Source of the DNA: Rhodanobacter sp. Soil772
GTDB taxonomy: Bacteria > Pseudomonadota > Gammaproteobacteria > Xanthomonadales > Rhodanobacteraceae
Direction of reading: 5' to 3'
DNA: 64,000 bases
Assembly: GCF_001428385.1 (NCBI RefSeq)
Contig: NZ_LMSK01000003.1
Location: forward strand, 386,986-450,985
This document shows positions 1-6,104 of the stretch, in pieces. A program made the position numbers and the translations under genes. Below the pieces are notes generated by a model. That model was not told the origin of the DNA, ran no database searches, and worked only from the letters and a program-made list of their open reading frames with translations. Each line of letters opens with the position of its first letter. Position 1 is the stretch's first letter.

Positions 1-46
1 TTTGGGAGAGCGAAAGCGCAACGAGGATGACTAAGAAAGCACGCAT
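1..46 (-). CDS. Partial cassette ORF, start of a secreted or membrane protein
   Basis: Reading minus from an ATG at 46, just beyond the attC at 54-110, gives MRAFLVILVALSLSQ before the window ends. This is a short basic start followed by a hydrophobic run, as in a signal peptide or membrane anchor. It occupies the expected place for the next cassette gene. Only 15 codons are visible, so function is unknown. Confidence 0.5.
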   Translation of the reverse strand, partial: MRAFLVILVALSLSQ

Positions 47-53
47 ATGGAAG

Positions 54-110
54 ACCTAACGCTGGAGTTAAGCGGCGGCGAAGCCGTCCGCCTTGAACGA
101 GATGTTAGAC
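54..110 (-). repeat. attC site 1
   Basis: A 57-bp site starting ACCTAAC and ending GTTAGAC. Its inner stem AAGCGGCGGC/GCCGTCCGCCTT carries unpaired bases on one arm, as expected of a folded attC. The TAA in GTTAGAC (minus strand, 107-105) is the stop codon of the 166-aa cassette gene. Confidence 0.92.
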
Positions 111-605
111 CGTTGCTGCCAGATCATTGACGCGCTGCTCTGTGAATGTCCAGTGGTCGGGGATACTGTCAGTTGTGCCAGAAGCATGAGCCCGACTGGC
201 CCAGGCATGATGCTCGTAGAGAATTGTGTCGCCGCGACCCACGGCAGCTAACTTTAGCCATGCGCCAATCTCTTGCGGTGTGGCCAAGTACATACGTGGC
301 AAAGCGGACAGCGCCACGTCTTTGAATTGCACTAGGCAAAAAACAGTTTTGTTGAAGTGACGAGCAAGCCAAGTGTCCACAGCACCGTGATAGTTAGCGT
401 TGGATAGATAGGATTGAGTAAGCCCCCAAGCGCCATCTTTACTGCCCTTTACTGAAACCTTGAGCATCCGGCTCTTGTCTACCGCGACGAGGTCGTACTC
501 TGGTTGGTTAGCGCCGTATTGCACCGAAATGTCCCAGCCGCATCGAGCAAATTGTGCTGCCGCAAATGCCTCTGCTGCCGTTGCGACGTGCCAAGAATTT
601 TTCAT
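105..605 (-). CDS. Cassette protein with PD-(D/E)XK nuclease-like core
   Basis: This 166-aa protein carries a YDLVAVD segment followed by KVSVKGSK at about residues 37-55. That matches the D-x(n)-(E/V)xK strand pattern of PD-(D/E)XK folds such as group-I-intron-associated or DUF4365-type endonucleases. No signal peptide or membrane segment is seen. The start lies 7 bp from attC 2 and the stop is inside attC 1, so the gene fills its cassette. A nuclease role is inferred from the motif alone. It could be an orphan restriction-like or defence protein, as many integron cassettes are. Confidence 0.75.
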   Translation of the reverse strand: MKNSWHVATAAEAFAAAQFARCGWDISVQYGANQPEYDLVAVDKSRMLKVSVKGSKDGAWGLTQSYLSNANYHGAVDTWLARHFNKTVFCLVQFKDVALSALPRMYLATPQEIGAWLKLAAVGRGDTILYEHHAWASRAHASGTTDSIPDHWTFTEQRVNDLAATV

Positions 606-611
606 TTAACG

Positions 612-668
612 GCCTAACGCTGGAGTTAAGCGGCGGCGTAGCCGTCCGCCTTGAACGAAATGTTAGAA
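612..668 (-). repeat. attC site 2
   Basis: A 57-bp site, GCCTAAC to GTTAGAA, with the same interior as the other attCs (central GTA variant). It separates the PD-(D/E)XK cassette from the zinc-ribbon cassette. Confidence 0.92.
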
Positions 669-681
669 CGCACTGCCGACC

Positions 682-963
682 CTAGCACCACTTGCTAAGA
701 CCACAGTGAGGGCACTTGTTGGCAAGAGTGTTATACCGCAGGAGTCCAGGCTTGAAGAATTGCTTGTGACATCGTGGACATTGGAACGCGGCGCAGTACG
801 AACTTGCCAGAGCAAGCAACGCAAACCACGACCAAGCTACAAAGCCTTCGTAGCGTGCAAACCTTGGAAACGATGCGACGAAGAGTAGAACTATTCCTGC
901 TGCGAGCACACACCAAAAAAGCCTGTTTCGGAAGCGCAGAGCATTCCATTGAGCGGCATGCAT
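682..963 (-). CDS. Cassette membrane protein with C-terminal zinc ribbon
   Basis: This 93-aa protein has two hydrophobic segments (about residues 13-32 and 41-56). A C-terminal CPRCHKQFF...KCPHCGLSKW follows, with two CPxC knuckles typical of a zinc ribbon. I start at the ATG at 963, which has GGAAGAG upstream and lies 42 bp inside attC 3. The longer frame reaching 1284 would read through attC 3 and is not credible. The product is probably an inner-membrane protein with a small cytoplasmic metal-binding tail. No function is assigned. Confidence 0.75.
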   Translation of the reverse strand: MHAAQWNALRFRNRLFWCVLAAGIVLLFVASFPRFARYEGFVAWSWFALLALASSYCAAFQCPRCHKQFFKPGLLRYNTLANKCPHCGLSKWC

Positions 964-1004
964 GTCAGCTCTTCCCTTCAAGACCGCGCCCCGTTTGTTC
1001 TGCG

Positions 1005-1061
1005 TTCTAACGCTGGAGTTAAGCGGCGGCGTAGCCGTCCGCCTTGAACGAGTAGTTAGAG
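1005..1061 (-). repeat. attC site 3
   Basis: A 57-bp site, TTCTAAC to GTTAGAG. The TAA at 1058-1056 is the stop of the 150-aa cassette gene. Confidence 0.92.
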
Positions 1062-1508
1062 CCCATTGCCCGAGAGATAGGCCGGTGAGCGCAGCGCCGC
1101 TGAGTATTGCTCGCCTGATAGAAATGGCCAATAGGAAATGTCGCGACCGCGTGTGGCCCGATACGAATACATCCTGCCGGCGATGCCTAGTGTGAGTAAA
1201 TTGGCGATGGCGAGCAGAACGGCTGCAGGGCGTGAGAGAACCGGCCAACCGTATGAAAGCCCTGACTTGAGAAATAGGATGCAACGTGCAGCGACCTCGC
1301 GCACTTGCGGAGAAAGCCGATCGCGCCCTTTGAGGCGGTACTGACGCAAATCGCAGTACATGAGCCAGAAAGCCTTGCTATAGATTTCACGAATTGCGGG
1401 ATCGCTTGAGCGCGGAATGCGGTCGTCGAACTGATAGTTCGTGATGAGCCCCGCGACCAACGAGCGCGAGGCCTCCGCAAATTTTGATCGTGCCTGTACG
1501 TCAATCAT
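1056..1508 (-). CDS. Hypothetical cassette protein with C-terminal membrane segment
   Basis: This 150-aa protein has a charged, Arg-rich first two thirds and one clear hydrophobic stretch at about residues 93-110 (AAVLLAIANLLTLGIAG). No known family is recognised. The start is 4 bp from attC 4 and the stop falls inside the attC 3 core, a tight fit that supports it as the real cassette gene. Confidence 0.7.
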   Translation of the reverse strand: MIDVQARSKFAEASRSLVAGLITNYQFDDRIPRSSDPAIREIYSKAFWLMYCDLRQYRLKGRDRLSPQVREVAARCILFLKSGLSYGWPVLSRPAAVLLAIANLLTLGIAGRMYSYRATRGRDISYWPFLSGEQYSAALRSPAYLSGNGL

Positions 1509-1511
1509 GGG

Positions 1512-1568
1512 CTCTAACGCTGGAGTTAAGCGGCGGCGTAGCCGTCCGCCTTGAACGAACTGTTAGAC
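1512..1568 (-). repeat. attC site 4
   Basis: A 57-bp site, CTCTAAC to GTTAGAC. It supplies the TAA stop (1565-1563) of the 128-aa cassette gene. Confidence 0.92.
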
Positions 1569-1949
1569 CTGTGTGGTGCTAAGCGGAACCAAGCGGGCGA
1601 TGGGTGGCATGGCGGTTGGAGTGCTCTGGCCGTCGATTGACCACAAGTCTAGCCCAGCTAGCAAACCATCTTGCTCAAACACATAAGCACCAAATAAGTG
1701 CCCATGCTCATCGCGCCACTGGTAGTCCGACAGGGTGCGCATGGCGGGATGGCTCGGTCGTTTGCCGTTGACCGCGAAGTCGATGCTGGCGCAGCCGCAA
1801 CCACAAAGACTTGTAACGCGAGCCTGCTCAAGTTGCTCCAGGAACTTAGCGTTATCTGCGTCGCCATGCTCAAGCAGCCATTGAACGACCGAACGCTCCT
1901 CGGAGGTCAGCGGCCGATCTATCTCGATGTTCGATGATGTGTGGTTCAC
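1563..1949 (-). CDS. Hypothetical cassette protein with CGCGC motif
   Basis: This 128-aa soluble protein has a helical N-terminal half (SEERSVVQWLLEHGD). A cysteine-rich SLCGCGCASIDF segment follows at about residues 47-58, then a more beta-like C-terminus. The CxCxC cluster could bind metal, but no function can be given. The start sits 3 bp from attC 5 and the stop lies inside attC 4. Confidence 0.72.
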   Translation of the reverse strand: MNHTSSNIEIDRPLTSEERSVVQWLLEHGDADNAKFLEQLEQARVTSLCGCGCASIDFAVNGKRPSHPAMRTLSDYQWRDEHGHLFGAYVFEQDGLLAGLDLWSIDGQSTPTAMPPIARLVPLSTTQV

Positions 1950-1951
1950 AG

Positions 1952-2008
1952 GTCTAACGCTGGAGTTAAGCGGCGGCGAAGCCGTCCGCCTTGAACGAGT
2001 AGTTAGGC
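1952..2008 (-). repeat. attC site 5
   Basis: A 57-bp site, GTCTAAC to GTTAGGC. It supplies the TAA stop (2005-2003) of the 89-aa cassette gene. Confidence 0.92.
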
Positions 2009-2272
2009 ATCAGCAGTGAAGCCCAGCTTGCGGAAGTCCGAAGCGCACACCACCGCCTTGACATAGGCGTGCTGCACTTGAATCTCGAAATCGATGGTGT
2101 CTGCATCTCGGACGATCATGTGGAAGTACGGTCCATTCGGGTCCACTGACTTGCAGTAAATGTAGGGGCCGAAGACTTCGCCTTGACGGAGCCACAAGCG
2201 GAACGGCCCGGCCAGCTCAGCTGCACCCAAGTCCGTAAGCAGCACCGCAATGTTGCGCTTTGTATTCGACAT
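2003..2272 (-). CDS. Small hypothetical cassette protein
   Basis: This 89-aa soluble protein has no signal peptide or membrane segment. Its alternating hydrophobic pattern (IAVLLTDLG, GPYIYCKSV, TIDFEIQV, AYVKAVVCA) suggests a small beta-rich fold. The stop is embedded in attC 5. The start is preceded by AAGGAAAGGGCGC, a good ribosome site. I do not recognise the family. Confidence 0.7.
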   Translation of the reverse strand: MSNTKRNIAVLLTDLGAAELAGPFRLWLRQGEVFGPYIYCKSVDPNGPYFHMIVRDADTIDFEIQVQHAYVKAVVCASDFRKLGFTADA

Positions 2273-2288
2273 GCGCCCTTTCCTTGAA

Positions 2289-2345
2289 GCCTAACGCTGA
2301 AGTTGAGCGGCGGCAAAGCCGTCCGCCTCGAACGCCCTGTTAGGC
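2289..2345 (-). repeat. attC site 6 (most diverged)
   Basis: A 57-bp site, GCCTAAC to GTTAGGC. It differs from the other five in its flanking stem (GAAGTTGAG for GGAGTTAAG, CTCGAACGCC for CTTGAACGA) while keeping the same fold. Confidence 0.88.
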
Positions 2346-2358
2346 ACGTGCAGCACAA

Positions 2359-2730
2359 TTACGGCGTTTGTAGCTTTATGGCCGACTCTCTTTGCGTGAC
2401 GCCAAAGAAGTTGCCGGAATTTAGATACGTGACGTTGACCACGACACCGTCCTTGACGATGTAGGTGTACTCGATGACGCCACTGCCGCTCTTGGGCTCA
2501 ATGTTGTATGTGAGGTAGTCGGAACCAGCAACACTCAGTGATTTGTCTGGCGTACCAACGTACTGAACAATCTCGTCCACAGCCACCTTGTTGAGTGGAA
2601 ATTTCTTAAGGTAGGACGTTGCATGAGTGCCGAGCGTAGGACGGTAGACCCCGTTTGGACTTTTGTCTGAGGCGCTTGCTGCACCAACACCAATAAAAAG
2701 CAGCGCCAGGAACAAAACGAATTTCTTCAT
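2359..2730 (-). CDS. Secreted hypothetical cassette protein
   Basis: This 123-aa protein begins with a clear signal peptide (MKKFVLFLALLFIGVGAASA, cleavage after about residue 20). It probably ends up in the periplasm or outside. The mature part has a region like small outer-membrane-assembly lipoproteins (VDEIVQYVGTPDKSLSVAGSD, then YTYIVKDGVVVNVTY) in which a DNA-like 'GTPD' turn is followed by a beta hairpin. That likeness is only suggestive. The gene lies between attC 6 and the atypical site at 2752-2856. Confidence 0.72.
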   Translation of the reverse strand: MKKFVLFLALLFIGVGAASASDKSPNGVYRPTLGTHATSYLKKFPLNKVAVDEIVQYVGTPDKSLSVAGSDYLTYNIEPKSGSGVIEYTYIVKDGVVVNVTYLNSGNFFGVTQRESAIKLQTP

Positions 2731-2751
2731 GAGTGCATCCCCTTGTTTGAA

Positions 2752-2856
2752 GCCTAACGCTAAGTAGATTTCAAATTGCAGTCTAATCCGGCAGCCTATC
2801 CCGTGTCATTGGGGCTGCTTTTGCCGTTGTATGCTCCAAGAACCAAGGCGTTAGCC
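2752..2856 (-). repeat. Possible longer, degenerate attC closing the array
   Basis: GCCTAACGC at 2752-2760 faces GCGTTAGCC at 2848-2856, giving 105-bp palindromic ends of the kind seen in longer attC types. The interior shares nothing with the 57-bp sites, and the right core deviates from GTTRRRY at one base. Two imperfect copies of a CTAAyyC-x-GCAGCCTA motif lie at about 2782 and 2869. From here to the GH13 stop at 2911 no gene is seen. Confidence 0.4.
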
Positions 2857-2910
2857 TCCTGCGGGCCGTCTAACTCAGCAGCCTAATCCTGCAGTGTTTG
2901 GTTGGGCGAA

Positions 2911-4590
2911 TCAGCGCTCAGGATGCCCTCGCTCTTCCGTCAGCCGTGTCAGTTCCGCCACCAGGTCCGCGCGCTTTGCCACGGCATCCAGCAGATAGAC
3001 CTGCACGTCGTGCGCCGCGACGCTGGCGCGCAGGTGGCTGCCTTCGGCTACATCGATCGCGGCGCCGCCGAGCGCAGGCTTCCAGCGGCCGGCCTGCAGA
3101 TAGTCGCTGACGTCGAATGGCGCGGTGGCGTCACCCTTGTTGAGCAGCACCAGCGCGATCTGGTGGGTGTCGCCTTGCTGGTACACGCGGTAGAACGCGG
3201 CCTGGTTGCCGACGAAGTGCAGTGGCAGCATCAGGCCGCGTTGCAGGGCGGGGGTGTTTTCGCGCAGTTGGGCGGTGCGTTTGAGCTGGCGGTAGATCGG
3301 GCTTTTCGATGCCGCGTCGATGCGTTGCTGGCCGTAGTAGTTGCGGTTGCCCTGGTGTTCGGCCTTGCCGCGCTCGAAGCCGGTTTCGGAGCCGTAGTAG
3401 ATCGCCGGGATGCCGCGCGCGGTGAACAGCCAGTTGTTGGCGTCGATGAAACCGTTGTCGCTGGCGTCGAGGCGGGCCATGTCGTGGTTGTCGTAGAAGG
3501 TGACCAGCTCGTACGGGTTCTGGTACGGACCGTTGGTGAGGTACAGGCGGTCGAGCAGTTTCGCGTAGTCGCTGCCGGGGTGTTCGAACACGTCGGCGAT
3601 GCGCCCGCGCAGCGGGAAGTCGAGCAGGCTGATGCCGCCGTTCTGTGGCCAGGTGTACTGGCCGATGTTGTCGGGGCTGTAGTCGAACGCCTCGCCGAAC
3701 ATGAAGAAGCCGGGGTGTTTCGCGCGGATGCGCGCGGCGAACTGTTTCCAGAACACGGTGGGCATGTGGCTGATGGTGTCGATGCGGAACGCGTCGGCGC
3801 CCTGGTCGGCCCATTGCATGTACGCGCCCGTGAAGTAGTTCAGCACGGCGGGGTTCTGGTCGTCGTTGTTGGACAACTGCACCAGGTCGTCGTAGGCGTG
3901 GTAGAAGCGGTGCAGCGGGTTGCGCACGGGATCGAGCCGGTACGGCGGCAGGTTCTGCTGGTCGGCGATCAGCTTGCCGTGCTTGTCGTAGATCTGGCCG
4001 AACATCGGCTGCGTCTTCGGCATCGTGAAGGCGGGCGAGCCGTGATTGGCCACGATGTCGAGTACGGTCTTCAGGCCGTGCGCGCGCATCTTCGCGGTGA
4101 ACTGGGCGAAGTCGAGGCCCTTGCTGGGTAGGTGTTCGTCGAGCTTGTAGAAGTTGACGCCCCAGTAGCCGTGGAAGCCGGTCTTGCCGCGGTCGGTGAA
4201 CTTCGAGCCCCAGCTCACCGGGTCGCCGCCGGTGAACGCCTCGTTCGGATTGTCCACGATCGGGGTGATCCATACCGCACCGAAGCCCATGCCGCGGATG
4301 TAGCCGGCGTTGTCCAGCACACCCTTGAAGTCGCCGCCGAGGTAGCCGATGTTTGCGCTCTCGCCCTTCGGCGCGCCGGCCACCGGGATGTCGAAGGTGC
4401 GGTGGGCGCCGCCCTGGTTGCGCTGGTCGTTCGACGGATCGCCGTTGACGAAGCGGTCGGTCATCACGAAGTAGATAGCGTTCGACGCGAACGGCGCATC
4501 GGTGCCGACGAATTCGGGCGTGGTGGCCGCTTGCGCGCAACCGCAGGCCAGCGTCAGCGCGCCGGCCAGCAGGGTCATTTTTTTGATCAT
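2911..4590 (-). CDS. Secreted GH13 alpha-amylase-family enzyme
   Basis: This 559-aa glycoside hydrolase begins with a signal peptide (MIKKMTLLAGALTLACGCAQA). The GH13 catalytic set is intact: nucleophile D271 in FRID, acid/base E300 in MFGE, and D370 in FYDNHD, with the GADAFRI barrel strand. A beta-sheet C-terminal domain ends the protein. It should cut alpha-1,4-glucans in the periplasm or outside the cell. The start codon overlaps the transporter stop by 4 bp (ATGA), so it is the last gene of a three-gene operon with the SLC45 carrier and the six-hairpin glycosidase. Exact specificity (amylase or maltogenic/cyclodextrin-type) cannot be read from the sequence. Confidence 0.92.
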   Translation of the reverse strand: MIKKMTLLAGALTLACGCAQAATTPEFVGTDAPFASNAIYFVMTDRFVNGDPSNDQRNQGGAHRTFDIPVAGAPKGESANIGYLGGDFKGVLDNAGYIRGMGFGAVWITPIVDNPNEAFTGGDPVSWGSKFTDRGKTGFHGYWGVNFYKLDEHLPSKGLDFAQFTAKMRAHGLKTVLDIVANHGSPAFTMPKTQPMFGQIYDKHGKLIADQQNLPPYRLDPVRNPLHRFYHAYDDLVQLSNNDDQNPAVLNYFTGAYMQWADQGADAFRIDTISHMPTVFWKQFAARIRAKHPGFFMFGEAFDYSPDNIGQYTWPQNGGISLLDFPLRGRIADVFEHPGSDYAKLLDRLYLTNGPYQNPYELVTFYDNHDMARLDASDNGFIDANNWLFTARGIPAIYYGSETGFERGKAEHQGNRNYYGQQRIDAASKSPIYRQLKRTAQLRENTPALQRGLMLPLHFVGNQAAFYRVYQQGDTHQIALVLLNKGDATAPFDVSDYLQAGRWKPALGGAAIDVAEGSHLRASVAAHDVQVYLLDAVAKRADLVAELTRLTEERGHPER

Positions 4591-6104
4591 GTCGGGGTTC
4601 CGGTGGCGGTGGCTGCAGACGGCGCGTAGACCGGCTCGCGCACGCGCAGGGTGAACAGGCCGGCGACCAGCAGGCAGGCACCGCCCAGCGCCAGTGCCCA
4701 GATCGGCTGGTTGTGGAAGCACAGCCGCAGCAGCAGGCCGAGCACGCTGGCGGCGAGCAGCTGCGGGATCACGATGAAGAAATTGAAGATGCCCATGTAG
4801 ACGCCCATCTTCGCCGCCGGCAGGTTGTCCGACAGCAAGGCGTACGGCAGCGACAGGATCGAGGCCCAGGCGAAGCCCACGCCGACCATCGAGGCGAGCA
4901 GCCACTGCGGGTCGCGGATGACCAGGAACGACAGCAGGCCGGCGCCGCCCAGGCACAGGTTCAGCAGATGGCTGATGCGCAGGCCCCAACGGCGCACCAT
5001 CAGCGGGATCACCACCGCGGCCAGCGCGGCGAAACCGTTGTACGCGGCGAACAGCACGCCGACCCAGTTGGCGCCTTCGTTGTAGAGGGCCGAGCCGACG
5101 TCGGTGGTGCCGTAGATCGTCTGCGTCACGCCCGGCGTGCTGTAGATCCACATGGCAAACAGCGCGAACCACGAAAACAGCTGCACCCAGGCCAGCCGAC
5201 GCATTGCGGCGGGCATGTCGTAGAGATCGCCCATCACCTCGCGCAGCATGCCGCGGCTGCGGGTAAAGCCCAGCCAGACGAACAGCAGGCCGAACACGAG
5301 CAGGCCGCCAGCGAGCAGGTAGACCTCTTTCTCCAGCGCAAAATGCCCGATGGCGAACAGCACCGCGAGGCCGGCCACCAGCAGCGCCAGGCCGGGTCGC
5401 CAGGCTTGCGCCGCGTCCACCGCCGGCTTTTCCGCCACGTTGTCGGTGAACGATTGCAGCTGCGCGGGCGGGTATTCGCGCGTGCGCAGGATCGTCCACA
5501 GCACTGCACCCAGCAGCACCGCGCCGCCGGCGTAGAACGCGTACTTCACCGTGTCGGGGATGCTGCCGTCCGCGGCCACGTTGGCCACGCCGAACCGCGC
5601 CAGGATCCACGGCAGCGCCGAGGCCACCACCGCGCCGATGCCGATGAAGAAGCTCTGCATCGCGTAGCCGGTCGGCCGCTGCTGTGTGGGCAACTGGTCG
5701 CCGACGAAGGCGCGGAACGGCTCCATCGACACGTTGATCGACGCATCCAGGATCCACAGCAGGCCGGCGGCCATCCACAGCACCGGTGCGTTCGGCATCC
5801 ACAGCAGGGCCAGCGAGGCGAACACCGCGCCGATCAGGAAGTACGGCCGGCGCCGGCCCAGCCGGTTCCAGGTGCGGTCGGAGAAGTGGCCGATGATCGG
5901 CTGCACGATCAGCCCGGTCAGCGGCGCGGCGATCCACAGCGCCGGGATGTCGTTCACGTCGGCGCCCAGGGTCTGGAAGATCCGGCTGACGTTCGCGTTC
6001 TGCAACGCGAAGCCGAACTGCAGGCCGAGGAAGCCGAAGCACATGTTCCATATCTGCCAGAACGACAGCGCCGGTTTGTTGTTCAAGAGGGTGCCGTCCT
6101 TCAT
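4587..6104 (-). CDS. SLC45/GPH-type MFS sugar transporter (maltose/maltodextrin)
   Basis: This 505-aa inner-membrane carrier has about 12 hydrophobic segments. The signature loop GHFSDRTWNRLGRRRPYFLIG at about residues 72-92 is characteristic of the SLC45/sucrose-maltose MFS group that serves maltose in Caulobacter and xanthomonads. Its place between two glycosidases, with 4-bp overlaps on both sides, fits import of maltose or short maltodextrins. Sucrose is an alternative substrate for the family but is not supported by the enzymes around it. Confidence 0.9.
   Translation of the reverse strand: MKDGTLLNNKPALSFWQIWNMCFGFLGLQFGFALQNANVSRIFQTLGADVNDIPALWIAAPLTGLIVQPIIGHFSDRTWNRLGRRRPYFLIGAVFASLALLWMPNAPVLWMAAGLLWILDASINVSMEPFRAFVGDQLPTQQRPTGYAMQSFFIGIGAVVASALPWILARFGVANVAADGSIPDTVKYAFYAGGAVLLGAVLWTILRTREYPPAQLQSFTDNVAEKPAVDAAQAWRPGLALLVAGLAVLFAIGHFALEKEVYLLAGGLLVFGLLFVWLGFTRSRGMLREVMGDLYDMPAAMRRLAWVQLFSWFALFAMWIYSTPGVTQTIYGTTDVGSALYNEGANWVGVLFAAYNGFAALAAVVIPLMVRRWGLRISHLLNLCLGGAGLLSFLVIRDPQWLLASMVGVGFAWASILSLPYALLSDNLPAAKMGVYMGIFNFFIVIPQLLAASVLGLLLRLCFHNQPIWALALGGACLLVAGLFTLRVREPVYAPSAATATGTPT

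Larger units (their letters stand above)
1..2856 (-). mobile_element. Integron gene-cassette array (no integrase in window)
   Basis: Six 57-bp imperfect palindromes with RYYYAAC/GTTRRRY ends and an almost constant interior recur at 54, 612, 1005, 1512, 1952 and 2289. Each is separated from the next by one short minus-strand ORF. Four ORFs take their TAA stop from the GTTAG core of the attC at their 3' end, which is typical of integron cassettes. Gene direction puts the attI-proximal end at the right (about 2.86 kb). No integrase lies there, because the glucan locus begins at once, so this is either the end of a large array or a cluster lacking its integrase. The left side runs off the window. 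Confidence 0.9.

Noticed and set aside
682-1284. 200-codon minus-strand frame running through an attC site
   Set aside because: Its first 107 codons overlap attC 3 and the neighbouring cassette gene. Only the part from 963 is a plausible gene.
54-2345. Regular repeats considered as a CRISPR array
   Set aside because: Spacers are 340-500 bp and contain genes, and the repeats have attC ends. No cas genes are present.
2911-6051. 1046-codon minus-strand frame
   Set aside because: Only the part from 4590 is the GH13 gene. The rest is an out-of-frame reading of the transporter, not a fusion protein.
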